DNA of 64,000 bases, taken from assembly GCF_019924635.1 (NCBI RefSeq), contig NZ_CP065037.1, forward strand, positions 744,001-808,000, given 5' to 3'. Source of the DNA: Leifsonia sp. ZF2019 (GTDB lineage: Bacteria > Actinomycetota > Actinomycetes > Actinomycetales > Microbacteriaceae). Shown one piece after another: positions 7,595 through 15,344 of the stretch. Within the stretch, counting starts at the first letter, position 1. Every line of letters begins with the position of its first letter. The translations under genes were made by a program, and so were the position numbers. Below the pieces are notes generated by a model. That model was not told the origin of the DNA. It did no database searches and saw only the letters and a list, made by a program, of their open reading frames with translations.

Positions 7595-8646
7595 GGCTGC
7601 ACCTCACCGCGCGCGACGGCGGCTTCGTATTCGGCAGCCTCGCGCCGTAGGAACTCTTCCTCGGACGGTTCGTCGGGCTCGGCCTCGTGACCGACGGCGG
7701 CCGCCGCCAGCTCGGCGGGTGAGGGTCGGTCGGAGCGCGAGTCGACCGTGAGTGTGCCACCGTGGGCGGCGACGAGCGGCCGGAACTCGTCGATGACCTC
7801 ACGCGCCTGTGAGGCGACCAGCCGCTTCCACTCCCGCTCGAGGTCCGCCTTGTCGGTGGTGGCGAGGATGATCGACTTCCAGTCCTCCGTCGCCGGCTCT
7901 CGGCGGTCGACCGCGAGCTCGCCGAGCTCGTCGAGGTTCACGACTGCCTGGTCGGCGTCGAGCGCGAGCGCGAACTTCCATGAGTCCCGCGACTTCGCCG
8001 TGTACTTCGACACCCGCCGGATGCCGGTCTTCTTCACCATCGCGGCTTCGTCCGTCGCCCACGGGGTCTTCGCCCAGTTCGACGGCCGCATCCGGTCCCG
8101 GATGGTCTCGATGTCGAGCCACTCGATCAGGGACCGGTCGGCACCCTTCACGAGCGCCCGCCCGATCACGCCGCGCAACTCACCGCGCGCGCCGTCCGGC
8201 GCCGGCCGCAGCTTGAAGTGCGTGCCGGTCTCGTCGTCCCAGGGCAGATCGACGTCGTCGTTCTCGTAGACGAGCTTGCCCTCGATCGCGTCGTACTCGC
8301 CGGTGTTCATGGCGAGCGTGATGAGCCCGTTGTAGCCGACCACCGGGACGACCTGCCACTCCTTCTCGCCGCGCTGCGCGTTCCAGTTCTGGCGAGGGGT
8401 GAGGTGGAACTGCTGCATCGGGCCGCCGACGGGCAGGTCGATCTGCGCGGCGAAGTAGAGCGCGCCGAACAGCGACGACGGCGTGCACCGGCGGAGGAAC
8501 GGGTTTGCGTTGAGGGCGGAGAACGCCTCCTGGATGAAGCGCTCCGCCTGCTGCTCGCCGCCGAGGAAGCGGACGAAGTCCTCTCGGCGTTCGAAGAGCG
8601 CCTGCCCGGCGGGGTCGTCCTCGATGCGGGCGAGATCGGTAGTCAT
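7591..8646 (-). CDS. recT: RecT-family single-strand annealing protein
   Basis: A 351-residue RecT-type recombinase. The region from residue 35 to 260 carries RecT features: TPSSLFGALYFAAQIDLPVG, then RQNWNAQRGEKEWQVVPVVGYNGLITLAMNTGEYDAIEGKLVYENDD and KTPWATDEAAMVKKTGIRR. It anneals complementary single strands during phage DNA recombination and repair. The exonuclease gene immediately upstream would supply the single strands, so the two form a classic phage pair. The acidic C-terminal tail is normal for the family. Confidence 0.93.
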   Translation of the reverse strand: MTTDLARIEDDPAGQALFERREDFVRFLGGEQQAERFIQEAFSALNANPFLRRCTPSSLFGALYFAAQIDLPVGGPMQQFHLTPRQNWNAQRGEKEWQVVPVVGYNGLITLAMNTGEYDAIEGKLVYENDDVDLPWDDETGTHFKLRPAPDGARGELRGVIGRALVKGADRSLIEWLDIETIRDRMRPSNWAKTPWATDEAAMVKKTGIRRVSKYTAKSRDSWKFALALDADQAVVNLDELGELAVDRREPATEDWKSIILATTDKADLEREWKRLVASQAREVIDEFRPLVAAHGGTLTVDSRSDRPSPAELAAAAVGHEAEPDEPSEEEFLRREAAEYEAAVARGEVQP

Positions 8647-9224
8647 GCTGCGAGGCTCCTTTCGAAGTCGTGCGCCGCGCGGACGCCGGCCAGCACGGGG
8701 CGGGCGATGCGCAGCAGCTTGGAGAGCGCGGCGTCGTCGCGCTCGATGATCTGGATGTGCGGCTCTAGCCGCCGGGGAACGCCATCGACCAGCTCGCGCC
8801 AGAGGTACTTCGTGCGCCGGGCGCCGAGGACGTACTGGGCGAACCAGATCTGACGGAGGTGGGCGGGCGTGGGGCCGGTGTGCACGCGGCCGTGGATGAC
8901 CTTCACCTCGGCGAGCACCAGCTCACCGGACGGGAGCACCTCGATGCCGTCCGGTGTCGCGGCGAACCCGCGCTCGTCGACGGAGTGGAAGGTGAGCGTG
9001 TTGTGCGGGATGCCGAACCAGTCGAGGATCTCGGGCTCCCACCGGTGCCCGGCTTCCGTGTACGCGTTGCCCTGGAACTGGCCGTCCTTGAGCTTCGCGA
9101 GGATGTAGCTCGGGATCGACTGCTCGCGGGCGAAGGTCGCGGCGTCCGAGGCTCCGATGAAGTCGGCGCGGCCCCAGTTGGCACGGTCGGCAGAGTCGGC
9201 GAGCACGCGGTCGAGGTAGCTCAA
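8643..9224 (-). CDS. YqaJ-type viral recombinase / exonuclease
   Basis: A 193-residue lambda-exonuclease-like protein. Expected residues are seen: GASDAATFA near residue 22, GNAYTEAGHRWEP (catalytic Glu) near 48, TPDG (Asp) near 82, and LAEVKVIHG (ExK) near 95. TTG start at 9224 in a TTGA overlap with the ASCH gene stop. It would resect duplex ends 5' to 3' to feed RecT. No upstream ATG in frame gives a sensible protein, which supports the TTG. Confidence 0.87.
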   Translation of the reverse strand: MSYLDRVLADSADRANWGRADFIGASDAATFAREQSIPSYILAKLKDGQFQGNAYTEAGHRWEPEILDWFGIPHNTLTFHSVDERGFAATPDGIEVLPSGELVLAEVKVIHGRVHTGPTPAHLRQIWFAQYVLGARRTKYLWRELVDGVPRRLEPHIQIIERDDAALSKLLRIARPVLAGVRAAHDFERSLAA

Positions 9225-9664
9225 AGCAGCACCCCGATCTGCTCGACGACGATCGCAGGCAGGTCGCGCAGGCCGAGTGCACCGCGGTATGGCAGCGGTT
9301 CGCGCAACGGGCGAGCGTCGTCGAGGCACAGGTGCCAGGCGCCGCGCTCCGCCCACGGCGACCCGCCAGGGCCGCCGACAGGTCGGTGAGGGCAGCAGTT
9401 GCCGCCGTCCTGGTCCTGGTGAACGGCCCAGAGGTTGGCGACGCCGATGATTGCACCGAAGACGATGCGGGTATCCGTCTCTCCGCCATGGGCCATCCGA
9501 TGCGCGGTGGCAGCGGCGTTGTCCTTCTCGAAGGCAGCGAGGCCTGCGTGGATCGCGACGGGACCGCGGTACATGCCCGCGATGTTTCGCGTCCGGTTCT
9601 CGACGTCTTTGCCCGCGTGGATGATCGCCCACGCCCACGGCTGGCGCACGGTCAGGATCCTCAT
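9221..9664 (-). CDS. ASCH domain protein
   Basis: A 147-residue protein opening with RILTVRQPWAWAIIHAGKDVENRTRN and YRGPVAIHAG, the typical ASCH signature (QPWA...G.K..E.R...G). ASCH proteins have a PUA-like fold and are thought to bind nucleic acid or modified nucleotides. In phages they commonly lie in early operons. It is coupled to the exonuclease gene downstream by TTGA and to a tiny gene upstream. Confidence 0.85.
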   Translation of the reverse strand: MRILTVRQPWAWAIIHAGKDVENRTRNIAGMYRGPVAIHAGLAAFEKDNAAATAHRMAHGGETDTRIVFGAIIGVANLWAVHQDQDGGNCCPHRPVGGPGGSPWAERGAWHLCLDDARPLREPLPYRGALGLRDLPAIVVEQIGVLL

Positions 9665-9789
9665 GCTGCGTCCTCCGGCGTCCAGTCACCGTCCGCATCG
9701 GCGGCGGCGGTGTCGTCGTGGAACGGGAGCAGCGGCTTCCGAACGGGCAGACCGACGATGTCGCTGATCGCCTCGAACAGGTCGCTCAT
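9661..9789 (-). CDS. Very small acidic phage protein (42 aa)
   Basis: A 42-residue frame from an ATG that overlaps the ATPase stop to an ATGA overlap with the ASCH gene. The C-terminus is very acidic (DDTAAADADGDWTPEDAA). No family recognised. The double overlap is the main support. Confidence 0.5.
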   Translation of the reverse strand: MSDLFEAISDIVGLPVRKPLLPFHDDTAAADADGDWTPEDAA

Positions 9790-11024
9790 CGGGCCACCTG
9801 CCCGTCCTCGATCGTGATGCCGACCTTCCCGGACTCGTCCACGACCTCGACCCACACCTGGTAGTCGTTCGCCGCCGCCAGCTCCGAGATGATCGCCATC
9901 GACTCCTGATCGAGCAGCGAACCGTCCATGATGCGCAGCACCCGAAGCTTCGGGTTCGCCGCCATCGCGAGCGCGACCGAGACGCGCAGCTGCTCCGCCG
10001 ATGACGCCTGGCCGAGCGGGATGCCGTTCAGCGTCACGCCGGCGTCGTCGAACGAGAGCCCGGGCACCGGGAACTGGACGGCCGCGAGGGCGTCGGCCTT
10101 CTGCTTCTCGATCTCGTCGAGGCGGATCGTGAGTTTCGCGCGCGCCTCCTTTCGATCCGCGAGCTCGTCCGCGACCGCGGCGCGATGCTTCTGGTCGCGG
10201 ATGCGCCGGTTCAGATCCTCCAGCCCGGAGAGCCGGTCGGTGATCGCCGCCACATCGGCGCGCTCGGGGAGGGTCGCGAGCAGCTTGCGCTGAGCTTCCT
10301 GCTCGAACTCCGCCCGCTCGACCGCCGCCTGAGCGAGCGCGAGCGCCTCGCGCGCCTTCTCCGCGATCGTGTCCTTCGCCGCCAAGATGTCGATCTCGCG
10401 GTCGATCTCCGCGTTCACGGCGCGTGCCGCGTCCGCCTCGGCGAGCAGGTCGGCGGCCGACGACTCCTCAGCGGGCAGGGTCGGGTCTGGGGCCGCGTAG
10501 GCCGCGAGCTGCGCTTCCAGTCGGACGACGTCGCGTCCGACCTCCGTGCGCTGGTCGTACACGCCCTTCCGCTGCCGCTCCAGGTCGTCCGGGTCGAACG
10601 GCAACTCGACCATCGAGACGAGCGTCGCGACCTGGTCCTTCGCGGACTGGCGGACGAACGCGAGCGGGTCGAATGCGCGGCGGCCGAGCAGCTCGTCGAG
10701 GACCTTCTGCGGGGACGAGTAGCGGGCGCCGTCGGCGGACTCGACCGTCAGCGTTCCGGCGTCGTCCTTCGTCCAGCGGCGGGTGACGATGAGGTCGCCC
10801 AGGTCGAGGCGGACGACGGCGGTGTCCTGGCCGTCGCGGATGGGCTGCTGGGTCGCGCGAGAGGCGTCGCCGCCAGCGAGCGCCGCCCACAGGGCGTCGA
10901 GCACGCTCGACTTCACCTGCGCGTTGCGCCCGGCGATGGTGACGACGTTGCCCGTGGGGGAGATGTCGACGACGACGAGGCGCTTGTAGTTCTCGGCGCG
11001 GAGACTCAGAACTCTGAGAGACAT
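9786..11024 (-). CDS. SMC/RecN-like AAA ATPase
   Basis: A 412-residue ATPase of the SMC/RecF type. Residues 1-60 hold the N-terminal ABC-like strand and P-loop. Residues about 150-310 are a coiled coil with long Glu/Arg/Ala heptads. Residues 350-412 hold the signature-like SSAEQLRVSVALAMA and Walker B region LRVLRIMDGSLLD. The P-loop reads AGRNAQVKSS: both conserved glycines before the Lys are replaced (Ala35, Val37), which is odd. It lies just upstream of the recombination genes and probably helps process DNA ends. Start chosen at ATG 11024, which begins with the beta strand leading into the P-loop. Confidence 0.8.
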   Translation of the reverse strand: MSLRVLSLRAENYKRLVVVDISPTGNVVTIAGRNAQVKSSVLDALWAALAGGDASRATQQPIRDGQDTAVVRLDLGDLIVTRRWTKDDAGTLTVESADGARYSSPQKVLDELLGRRAFDPLAFVRQSAKDQVATLVSMVELPFDPDDLERQRKGVYDQRTEVGRDVVRLEAQLAAYAAPDPTLPAEESSAADLLAEADAARAVNAEIDREIDILAAKDTIAEKAREALALAQAAVERAEFEQEAQRKLLATLPERADVAAITDRLSGLEDLNRRIRDQKHRAAVADELADRKEARAKLTIRLDEIEKQKADALAAVQFPVPGLSFDDAGVTLNGIPLGQASSAEQLRVSVALAMAANPKLRVLRIMDGSLLDQESMAIISELAAANDYQVWVEVVDESGKVGITIEDGQVAR

Positions 11025-11026
11025 GG

Positions 11027-11233
11027 TTACCTTCCGAAGGTGTCGGGGCCGGTGAGGTAGCACGCGGCCGCGTAGGTGAGGATCGTCCCGCTGGCGCCGG
11101 CCATCAGGAGCGGGGTGGTGTTGAGCGCGGCGCCCAGGAAGGCGACCGCGGCGAGGATGAGGAAGAGGGCGACGAAGGCGCCCTTTTGGTGGCGGAGGAC
11201 GAACGCGACCATGCGGCGCAGGGCGCGCTTCAC
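11027..11233 (-). CDS. Small two-helix membrane protein
   Basis: A 68-residue protein with two hydrophobic segments (FVALFLILAAVAFLGAAL and LLMAGASGTILTYAAACYL) after a basic N-terminus. GTG start at 11233 in a GTGA overlap with the zinc-ribbon gene. No family recognised. Confidence 0.55.
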   Translation of the reverse strand: MKRALRRMVAFVLRHQKGAFVALFLILAAVAFLGAALNTTPLLMAGASGTILTYAAACYLTGPDTFGR

Positions 11234-11445
11234 GAGTCGTCCCCGTCCGTCAGGCGGGTGACGTGAGTCGTGCCGCATGGGCCCGGGCATGTCCACCGGT
11301 AGGTGATCTCGACGGCAGACCAGCCGGCCTCGATGTCGATCACCTCGGCGTCGACGTCCCCGTACCAGCCGCACGACGAGCACGAAGCGTCGATCGTCTC
11401 GGCCGCGATGTCAGGGGAGGGCTTCGGGGCGCGGATGTCGATCAT
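11230..11445 (-). CDS. Small zinc-ribbon-like phage protein
   Basis: A 71-residue protein with two cysteine pairs, CSSC near residue 20 and CPGPC near residue 55, separated by an acidic strand-rich segment. The spacing suits a zinc ribbon. The role is unknown. Confidence 0.55.
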   Translation of the reverse strand: MIDIRAPKPSPDIAAETIDASCSSCGWYGDVDAEVIDIEAGWSAVEITYRWTCPGPCGTTHVTRLTDGDDS

Positions 11446-11573
11446 CGCCACGTCAGCACCCCCGTCGCGATGAAGAGCCATGACACCGTCACGACCGTGC
11501 CAAGCAGGCCGAGCACGATCACGAAGAAGGCCGCGAGCACGGAGCCGCGGAATGGGCGGTCGTCGCGCGGCAT
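11442..11573 (-). CDS. Small single-helix membrane protein
   Basis: A 43-residue frame with one long hydrophobic helix (VLAAFFVIVLGLLGTVVTVSWLFIA). The start ATG overlaps the upstream stop and the end overlaps the zinc-ribbon gene. No family recognised. Confidence 0.45.
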   Translation of the reverse strand: MPRDDRPFRGSVLAAFFVIVLGLLGTVVTVSWLFIATGVLTWR

Positions 11574-11710
11574 CACGAGCACACCTCCAGATCGAGATCG
11601 TCCTCGGCCGCGAGAGCGGCGACGGTAGCGACCGCGGGGAGCGCCCGGTCGGCGGTCTCGGGGTGAACGAAGTTCGTTCGCGCGCGGTCGGGGCTGATGA
11701 GTTCGGTCAC
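11573..11710 (-). CDS. Small phage protein (45 aa)
   Basis: A 45-residue frame from a GTG in a GTGA overlap with the antirepressor stop. No motif. Supported by overlaps only. Confidence 0.4.
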   Translation of the reverse strand: MTELISPDRARTNFVHPETADRALPAVATVAALAAEDDLDLEVCS

Positions 11711-12483
11711 GATCCCACCGCCTGCAGCGCGCCGACGTGCAGCCGCTGGCGCAGCCGGTCGATGCCCTTGACGGTGACACGGACCTGCGGCGGGTCGAGC
11801 ACGAGCTCGCCCGTGCCCGGGTGGTGGTGGAACTGTGCCTTCTCGGACAGGTAGCCCTTCTCCATGCGCTCGGCGAACGCGCGCCACTTGCCGTCCCCGC
11901 CGCGGTAGATCCACTTGATCTCGGCGAGCTGGGTGAAAAGTCGCTGCGGGCCGGTCGGGATGCCGCCGCGCGTGAGGATCTTCGCTGCGTCGCCCACGGA
12001 GTAGTCGCCCTCGGCTGACGCGATCGCGTTCCACGCGTCAGCGCGGGGGGCTGCCTCGGCCAGCTCAGCGCGTGTTGCGTCGTGGGCCTCGACCTCCGCG
12101 AGCAGCTCGTGGAGGGCTGACGCGAAGTCGTGAGGCAGAGCGCGCTGCGCCTCGACGACGTACCCGCCCGTTCTGCGAATTGCAGGGAGCACCTCGTGAG
12201 TGACCCACCGTTTGAACGGCTTGGCCTGCGCAACTCGGGAACGGAGTGCCGCCGAGTAGAGGCCGGCCTCGCTGATGATGCTGACGGTCTGGTTTCCGCC
12301 AGGGGTACGCAGAATGTGCGTACCCTTCTCGTCCTCGTCAAGGTTGCGGCCCATGTCGCTGGCCATGCGGTAGCCGAGGGCGCTGGAGACATCTGTCGCC
12401 ACAAACCAGGGTTCATCGTCGAGGACGATCACGCGGAGATCCACCCCCTCGCGCCGGAAGATGCTAATGTCAGTCGTGTTCAA
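11707..12483 (-). CDS. BRO/KilAC phage antirepressor
   Basis: A 258-residue two-domain protein. Residues 5-105 are a BRO-N (Bro family N-terminal) domain: RVIVLDDEPWFVATDVSSALGY, then SEAGLYSAALRSRVAQAKPFKRWVTHEVLPAIRRTGGY. Residues 135-250 are a KilAC/ANT domain: YSVGDAAKIL...RLFTQLAEIKWIYRGGDGKWRAFAERMEKGYL. Such proteins bind DNA and counteract the lysogeny repressor. It lies in the leftward transcript that starts at the Cro-like gene. Confidence 0.9.
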   Translation of the reverse strand: MNTTDISIFRREGVDLRVIVLDDEPWFVATDVSSALGYRMASDMGRNLDEDEKGTHILRTPGGNQTVSIISEAGLYSAALRSRVAQAKPFKRWVTHEVLPAIRRTGGYVVEAQRALPHDFASALHELLAEVEAHDATRAELAEAAPRADAWNAIASAEGDYSVGDAAKILTRGGIPTGPQRLFTQLAEIKWIYRGGDGKWRAFAERMEKGYLSEKAQFHHHPGTGELVLDPPQVRVTVKGIDRLRQRLHVGALQAVGS

Positions 12484-12504
12484 AGGACTTGCTCCTCTCT
12501 GATT

Positions 12505-12526
12505 CGCCCCGGTTGGCCCCGGGGCG
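12505..12526. repeat. GC-rich hairpin between excisionase-like and antirepressor genes
   Basis: An 8-base perfect stem (CGCCCCGG / CCGGGGCG) with a 6-base loop; on the plus strand it is followed by TTTCT. On the leftward transcript it may act as a weak attenuator or an RNA-stabilising structure. Confidence 0.35.
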
Positions 12527-12532
12527 TTTCTG

Positions 12533-12742
12533 CTATGCGGACTTGCGCGAGCCGATCGGGGTGACGTTCGGTGCCGGAAGGAGCGAGAGCTTCCACGCTT
12601 CGATGTCCTCCGGCCGCCAGCGGAGGTACTTCCCGACGCGGATCGCGCGCGGGCCGTACTTCTTCGCTTGCCAGCCGTAGATCGTCTTGACGGGGACCTG
12701 CAGATCGTCAGAGAGCTGCTCGATCGTGAGCATCTGACTCAT
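12533..12742 (-). CDS. Excisionase / AlpA-like helix-turn-helix protein
   Basis: A 69-residue protein with a MerR-type winged helix: LTIEQLSDDLQVPVKTIYGWQAKKYGPRAIRVGKYLRWRPEDIEAWK. This is the typical layout of phage excisionase and AlpA-type proteins, which bend DNA at att sites or activate early genes. The start overlaps the Cro-like gene stop. Confidence 0.8.
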   Translation of the reverse strand: MSQMLTIEQLSDDLQVPVKTIYGWQAKKYGPRAIRVGKYLRWRPEDIEAWKLSLLPAPNVTPIGSRKSA

Positions 12743-13005
12743 GCCGCGTGTCCTTCTGCCATCTGGTCCGAGCGCTGGTCACGTCCCGCAGCGGCGCGGA
12801 AGATGTCGTCGGGATCGATGCCCAAGGCCACCGCGATCTGCGCCACCTCGATGACGTTGAACGGCGTCTTCCCTGTCGTCTTGCGCGAAAGGGTTGCCTT
12901 CGGAATTCCCGTCTCCTCCGCGATCGACGAGTGTGTTCTCGCCGCCCGCGCAATCTGAGCCCGCACCTCGGCGGCGATCGATTCGCCATACGTGAGTGCT
13001 TCCAT
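12739..13005 (-). CDS. Cro-like XRE regulator
   Basis: An 88-residue XRE-family DNA-binding protein. The HTH (THSSIAEETGIPKATLSRKTTGKTPFNVIEVAQIAVALGI) spans residues 25-65. It is transcribed divergently from the larger repressor. A promoter with TTGACC, 17 bases, TAATGT lies so that the ATG falls at the expected start of transcription, so the mRNA is probably leaderless. Position and size fit a Cro-type lytic regulator. Confidence 0.8.
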   Translation of the reverse strand: MEALTYGESIAAEVRAQIARAARTHSSIAEETGIPKATLSRKTTGKTPFNVIEVAQIAVALGIDPDDIFRAAAGRDQRSDQMAEGHAA

Positions 13006-13011
13006 GCCCCC

Positions 13012-13089
13012 ACATTAGGTTCCAATTGGAACCAGGTCAAGCTTGTTGACCCCGTTTCCAAAAGTGGTTATCTTGTTCCATATGGGAAC
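13012..13089. promoter_or_regulatory. Divergent prophage immunity promoters and operators
   Basis: Two back-to-back promoters. The leftward one is TTGACC (complement of 13035-13040), 17 bases, TAATGT (complement of 13012-13017). The rightward one is TTGACC (13046-13051), 17 bases, TATCTT (13069-13074). The leftward spacer is the perfect palindrome GGTTCCAATTGGAACC (13018-13033). A second site GTTCC-N5-GGAAC (13075-13089) covers the start of the rightward gene. Both ATGs lie 6-7 bases from their -10 boxes. Confidence 0.75.
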
Positions 13090-13531
13090 CGCTAGTAGAG
13101 AACTCGGTCCGCTTGTCGAGGCCGTCGCTGCCGAGTTGCGCGCGCGCCGCGCCTACCTGAACCTGGGGCTCCGCGAGCTTGCAGATCGTGCGCGACTGCC
13201 GCATCCGACCGTCTCTAAGAGTCTCAACGGCAAGCGCGTCATCGACGTGGAGGAGTTGGGTCGCCTCGCGCACGCGCTTGAGATCGGCCCGGATGTGATC
13301 ATGCGCGACGCCCTCGCCAATCTCAAGAAGCGTGGGTTCGAGATCGCCAGCTACATCCCTTCGCTCAACAACGCGGACGCCGCAGACCTCCGTCGATTCG
13401 GCGTGAAGCCTCGGCTGAGTGTCGTACCCCATGCGGATACTGACCTGCACAGCGTCGATCTCTCCAACGACATCGACCTCGCCGCCACGGAAGACGGCTC
13501 ACACATCGACCCAAGCAGGGGGGAATCTTGA
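13082..13531 (+). CDS. XRE-family prophage repressor
   Basis: A 149-residue protein with an N-terminal HTH (residues 22-65: AYLNLGLRELADRARLPHPTVSKSLNGKRVIDVEELGRLAHAL) and a C-terminal part without a recognisable LexA-type protease. It is the likely lysogeny repressor, followed directly by the ImmA-like protease gene and the integrase. Start taken at the ATG at 13082, seven bases after the -10, giving a leaderless mRNA; the upstream ATG at 13043 would lie within the promoter. Confidence 0.85.
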   Translation: MGTASRELGPLVEAVAAELRARRAYLNLGLRELADRARLPHPTVSKSLNGKRVIDVEELGRLAHALEIGPDVIMRDALANLKKRGFEIASYIPSLNNADAADLRRFGVKPRLSVVPHADTDLHSVDLSNDIDLAATEDGSHIDPSRGES

Positions 13532-14007
13532 CGATCGAAGCACTCGACATGCTGCTCTCGGACTGGGACGAGCGCCGCCCGTTGCCAGGCTCGACGAACT
13601 ACATGTTCGGCATCCAGAGCCTCATTGACGGACCGTGCGCTATGGACTACGACCCGTGGGTACACGCCGAGGACCTCGCGATCCCGGTCATCGTCAACCC
13701 GAACCTCCCAAGCCCGAAGATGATCGCCGCCTTCTCCCGACGCCGCGGAGCGATCTTCCTCCGCCCAAACCAACGCGACGACGTCGAGCGGTGCGCGCTC
13801 GCGCACGAGATCGTCCACTTCGAGCACCAGGACGTAGGCACCACGCGCTCGCAGGAGGACCGCGCCGACCGCATCGCCGCACAGCGGCTCATCCGGCCCA
13901 CACGTCTGCGCGAGGTCGCGCTTCAGACCGACGATCCCGGCAGGATCGCCTACGAACTCGGCGTCACCGAGCACATGATGCGTATCTACATGAGGAACCA
14001 TGCCTAG
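13528..14007 (+). CDS. ImmA/IrrE-type metallopeptidase
   Basis: A 159-residue protein with the zinc-protease motif HEIVHFEH (HExxH) near residue 96 and a downstream EDRADRIAAQRLI with the third metal-ligand Glu. In ImmA/ImmR systems this protease cleaves the neighbouring repressor to induce the element, and the adjacent repressor here lacks a self-cleavage domain. TTG start in a TTGA overlap with the repressor stop, preceded by GGGGG. Confidence 0.87.
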   Translation: MTIEALDMLLSDWDERRPLPGSTNYMFGIQSLIDGPCAMDYDPWVHAEDLAIPVIVNPNLPSPKMIAAFSRRRGAIFLRPNQRDDVERCALAHEIVHFEHQDVGTTRSQEDRADRIAAQRLIRPTRLREVALQTDDPGRIAYELGVTEHMMRIYMRNHA

Positions 14008-15190
14008 GCCGCCGCTCGTCATCGGCACCTGGGGGCGAATCAACCGCCGGCAAGTCGCACCGAAGCAGTGGGTCGCATCCGCCCGCTACCGCGACCACGA
14101 CGGCGTCACGCGCAAGGTCGAGCGAACCGCGGCCACTGGGCAGAAGGCCGAGGACGCCCTTAAGGACTACCTCACCAAGCGGCTGACGCTGACAGAAGAG
14201 GATCTCACCCAGGAGTCGACAGTACGAGCCGTCGGCGAGGTCTGGCTGCGAGACGAGATCGAGGGAGTGAAGGCGCTCAATACCGAGCGGCGCTACCGCG
14301 AGGTCTTTGAAGGAGTGGTGACCCAGGGCCTCGGCGGCGTGCGCATGCGCGAGATCAGCGTCGCCCGGCTGGACCGATTCCTGAAGCTCACAGCATCCAC
14401 CCGCGGGTCGGCAACGGCCATCGTGACCAAGACCGTGCTCTCCGGCATCATCGGACTCGCCGCGCGCCACGGTGCGATCGACCGCAACCCGCTGCGCGAT
14501 GTCGCCACGATCAAGAAGACCCGGAAGGAGGTCCGAGTCCTGCCCATCGAGCAGCTCTGGGATCTTCGATCCAAGATGTACGCGAACGAGCTCGCCGTCC
14601 TGCGCGACGTGCCGGAGCCGGTCGACTTCATGCTCGGCAGCGGCGCCCGCATCGGCGAGACACTCGCGCTCAGATGGGCGGACCTGGACCTTGAGCACGA
14701 CGTCGCCACGGCACAGATCCGTGCGACGGTGGTATGGGTGAACGGGCGCGGCATGATCATCCAGGAGCACCCGAAGACCTCGTCGTCTCGTCGCCGGCTG
14801 AAGCTGCCCCCGTTCGTCACGGAGATGCTCGAGCGGCGGCGTCTGCGGGAGTCGACGAACGACTTCGACCTCGTGTTCGCTTCGGCCGTCGGAAGCGTGC
14901 GCGCGCCGGCGAACCTCCGTCGACAGTGGAGGGATCTGCGCGAAGAGATCGGATACGACTGGGTCGTGCCGCACACTTTCCGTAAGTCTGTGGCGACGCT
15001 TGCTGAGGACCCGGAGCTGGCGAGCCAGCAGCTCGGTCACTCCGGCACAGCCACGACCAAGCTGCACTACATCCCGCAGGTGCACGAGGGGCCAGACCTG
15101 ACGGAGATCCTGCAGGGGATCGCGGACCCGGCGCTTACCCGGCGGAAACAGTCGGAAACGACGAGCAAGGATGATCGCCGACGAGCGTAG
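14000..15190 (+). CDS. Tyrosine-type site-specific integrase
   Basis: A 396-residue recombinase: an arm-binding-like N-terminus, a core-binding SAM-like domain (residues about 75-170), and a catalytic domain. Catalytic residues are all visible: Arg in GARIGE, Lys in HPKTSSS, His-x-x-Arg in HTFRKS, His in LGHSG, Tyr in HYIPQ. The ATG overlaps the protease stop. It lies 80 bases from a tRNA 3'-end fragment, the expected recombination site. No frame damage is seen. Confidence 0.95.
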   Translation: MPRPPLVIGTWGRINRRQVAPKQWVASARYRDHDGVTRKVERTAATGQKAEDALKDYLTKRLTLTEEDLTQESTVRAVGEVWLRDEIEGVKALNTERRYREVFEGVVTQGLGGVRMREISVARLDRFLKLTASTRGSATAIVTKTVLSGIIGLAARHGAIDRNPLRDVATIKKTRKEVRVLPIEQLWDLRSKMYANELAVLRDVPEPVDFMLGSGARIGETLALRWADLDLEHDVATAQIRATVVWVNGRGMIIQEHPKTSSSRRRLKLPPFVTEMLERRRLRESTNDFDLVFASAVGSVRAPANLRRQWRDLREEIGYDWVVPHTFRKSVATLAEDPELASQQLGHSGTATTKLHYIPQVHEGPDLTEILQGIADPALTRRKQSETTSKDDRRRA

Positions 15191-15272
15191 CGAGCTCACC
15201 TTCCAGCCTGATCAGGTCGGGAAATCGAGCAATGATGAGCAAGGACGAGTTGAGCCCGTCGAGAATCGTGGT

Positions 15273-15302
15273 GTCGCGGGTTCGAGTCCCGCCCTCGCTA
15301 CA
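15273..15302 (+). other. Prophage attachment site: tRNA 3'-end fragment
   Basis: The T-arm (GCGGG, TTCGAGT, CCCGC at 15276-15292) and the 3' acceptor strand CCTCGCT with the discriminator A (15293-15300) are present, followed by CA. No matching D-arm, anticodon arm or 5' acceptor at the right distance precedes it. This is the 3' remnant left where the phage integrated into a tRNA gene; the restored tRNA should lie at the other phage end, outside the window. Confidence 0.75.
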
Positions 15303-15305
15303 AGA

Positions 15306-15344
15306 CCCCCGGAATCCTACGGTTCCGGGGGCTTTCTCGTTTCT
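15306..15344 (+). terminator. Rho-independent terminator of the original tRNA gene
   Basis: A 9-base stem CCCCCGGAA / TTCCGGGGG around TCCTACGG, followed by CTTTCTCGTTTC. It directly follows the tRNA fragment and so marks the start of host DNA. Confidence 0.8.

Larger units (their letters stand above)
1..15302. mobile_element. Prophage, integrase-proximal part (left end outside window)
   Basis: A continuous block of phage early genes ends at a tRNA 3'-end fragment beside a tyrosine integrase. The block holds integrase, repressor, Cro-like gene, excisionase-like gene, antirepressor, RecT, YqaJ-type exonuclease, SMC-like ATPase, RuvC-like resolvase, DUF2303 protein and C5 methyltransferase. 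Most genes run leftward with ATGA/GTGA/TTGA overlaps, as in a phage early operon. No terminase, portal, capsid or tail gene is visible; these would lie left of base 1. Whether the phage is intact cannot be judged from this part. Confidence 0.93.

Noticed and set aside
15186-15302. Possible complete tRNA, because TAGCGAG near 15186 could pair with CTCGCTA at 15294-15300
   Set aside because: The distance is about 115 bases, and no D-arm or anticodon arm fits between. Only the T-arm and 3' acceptor are real.
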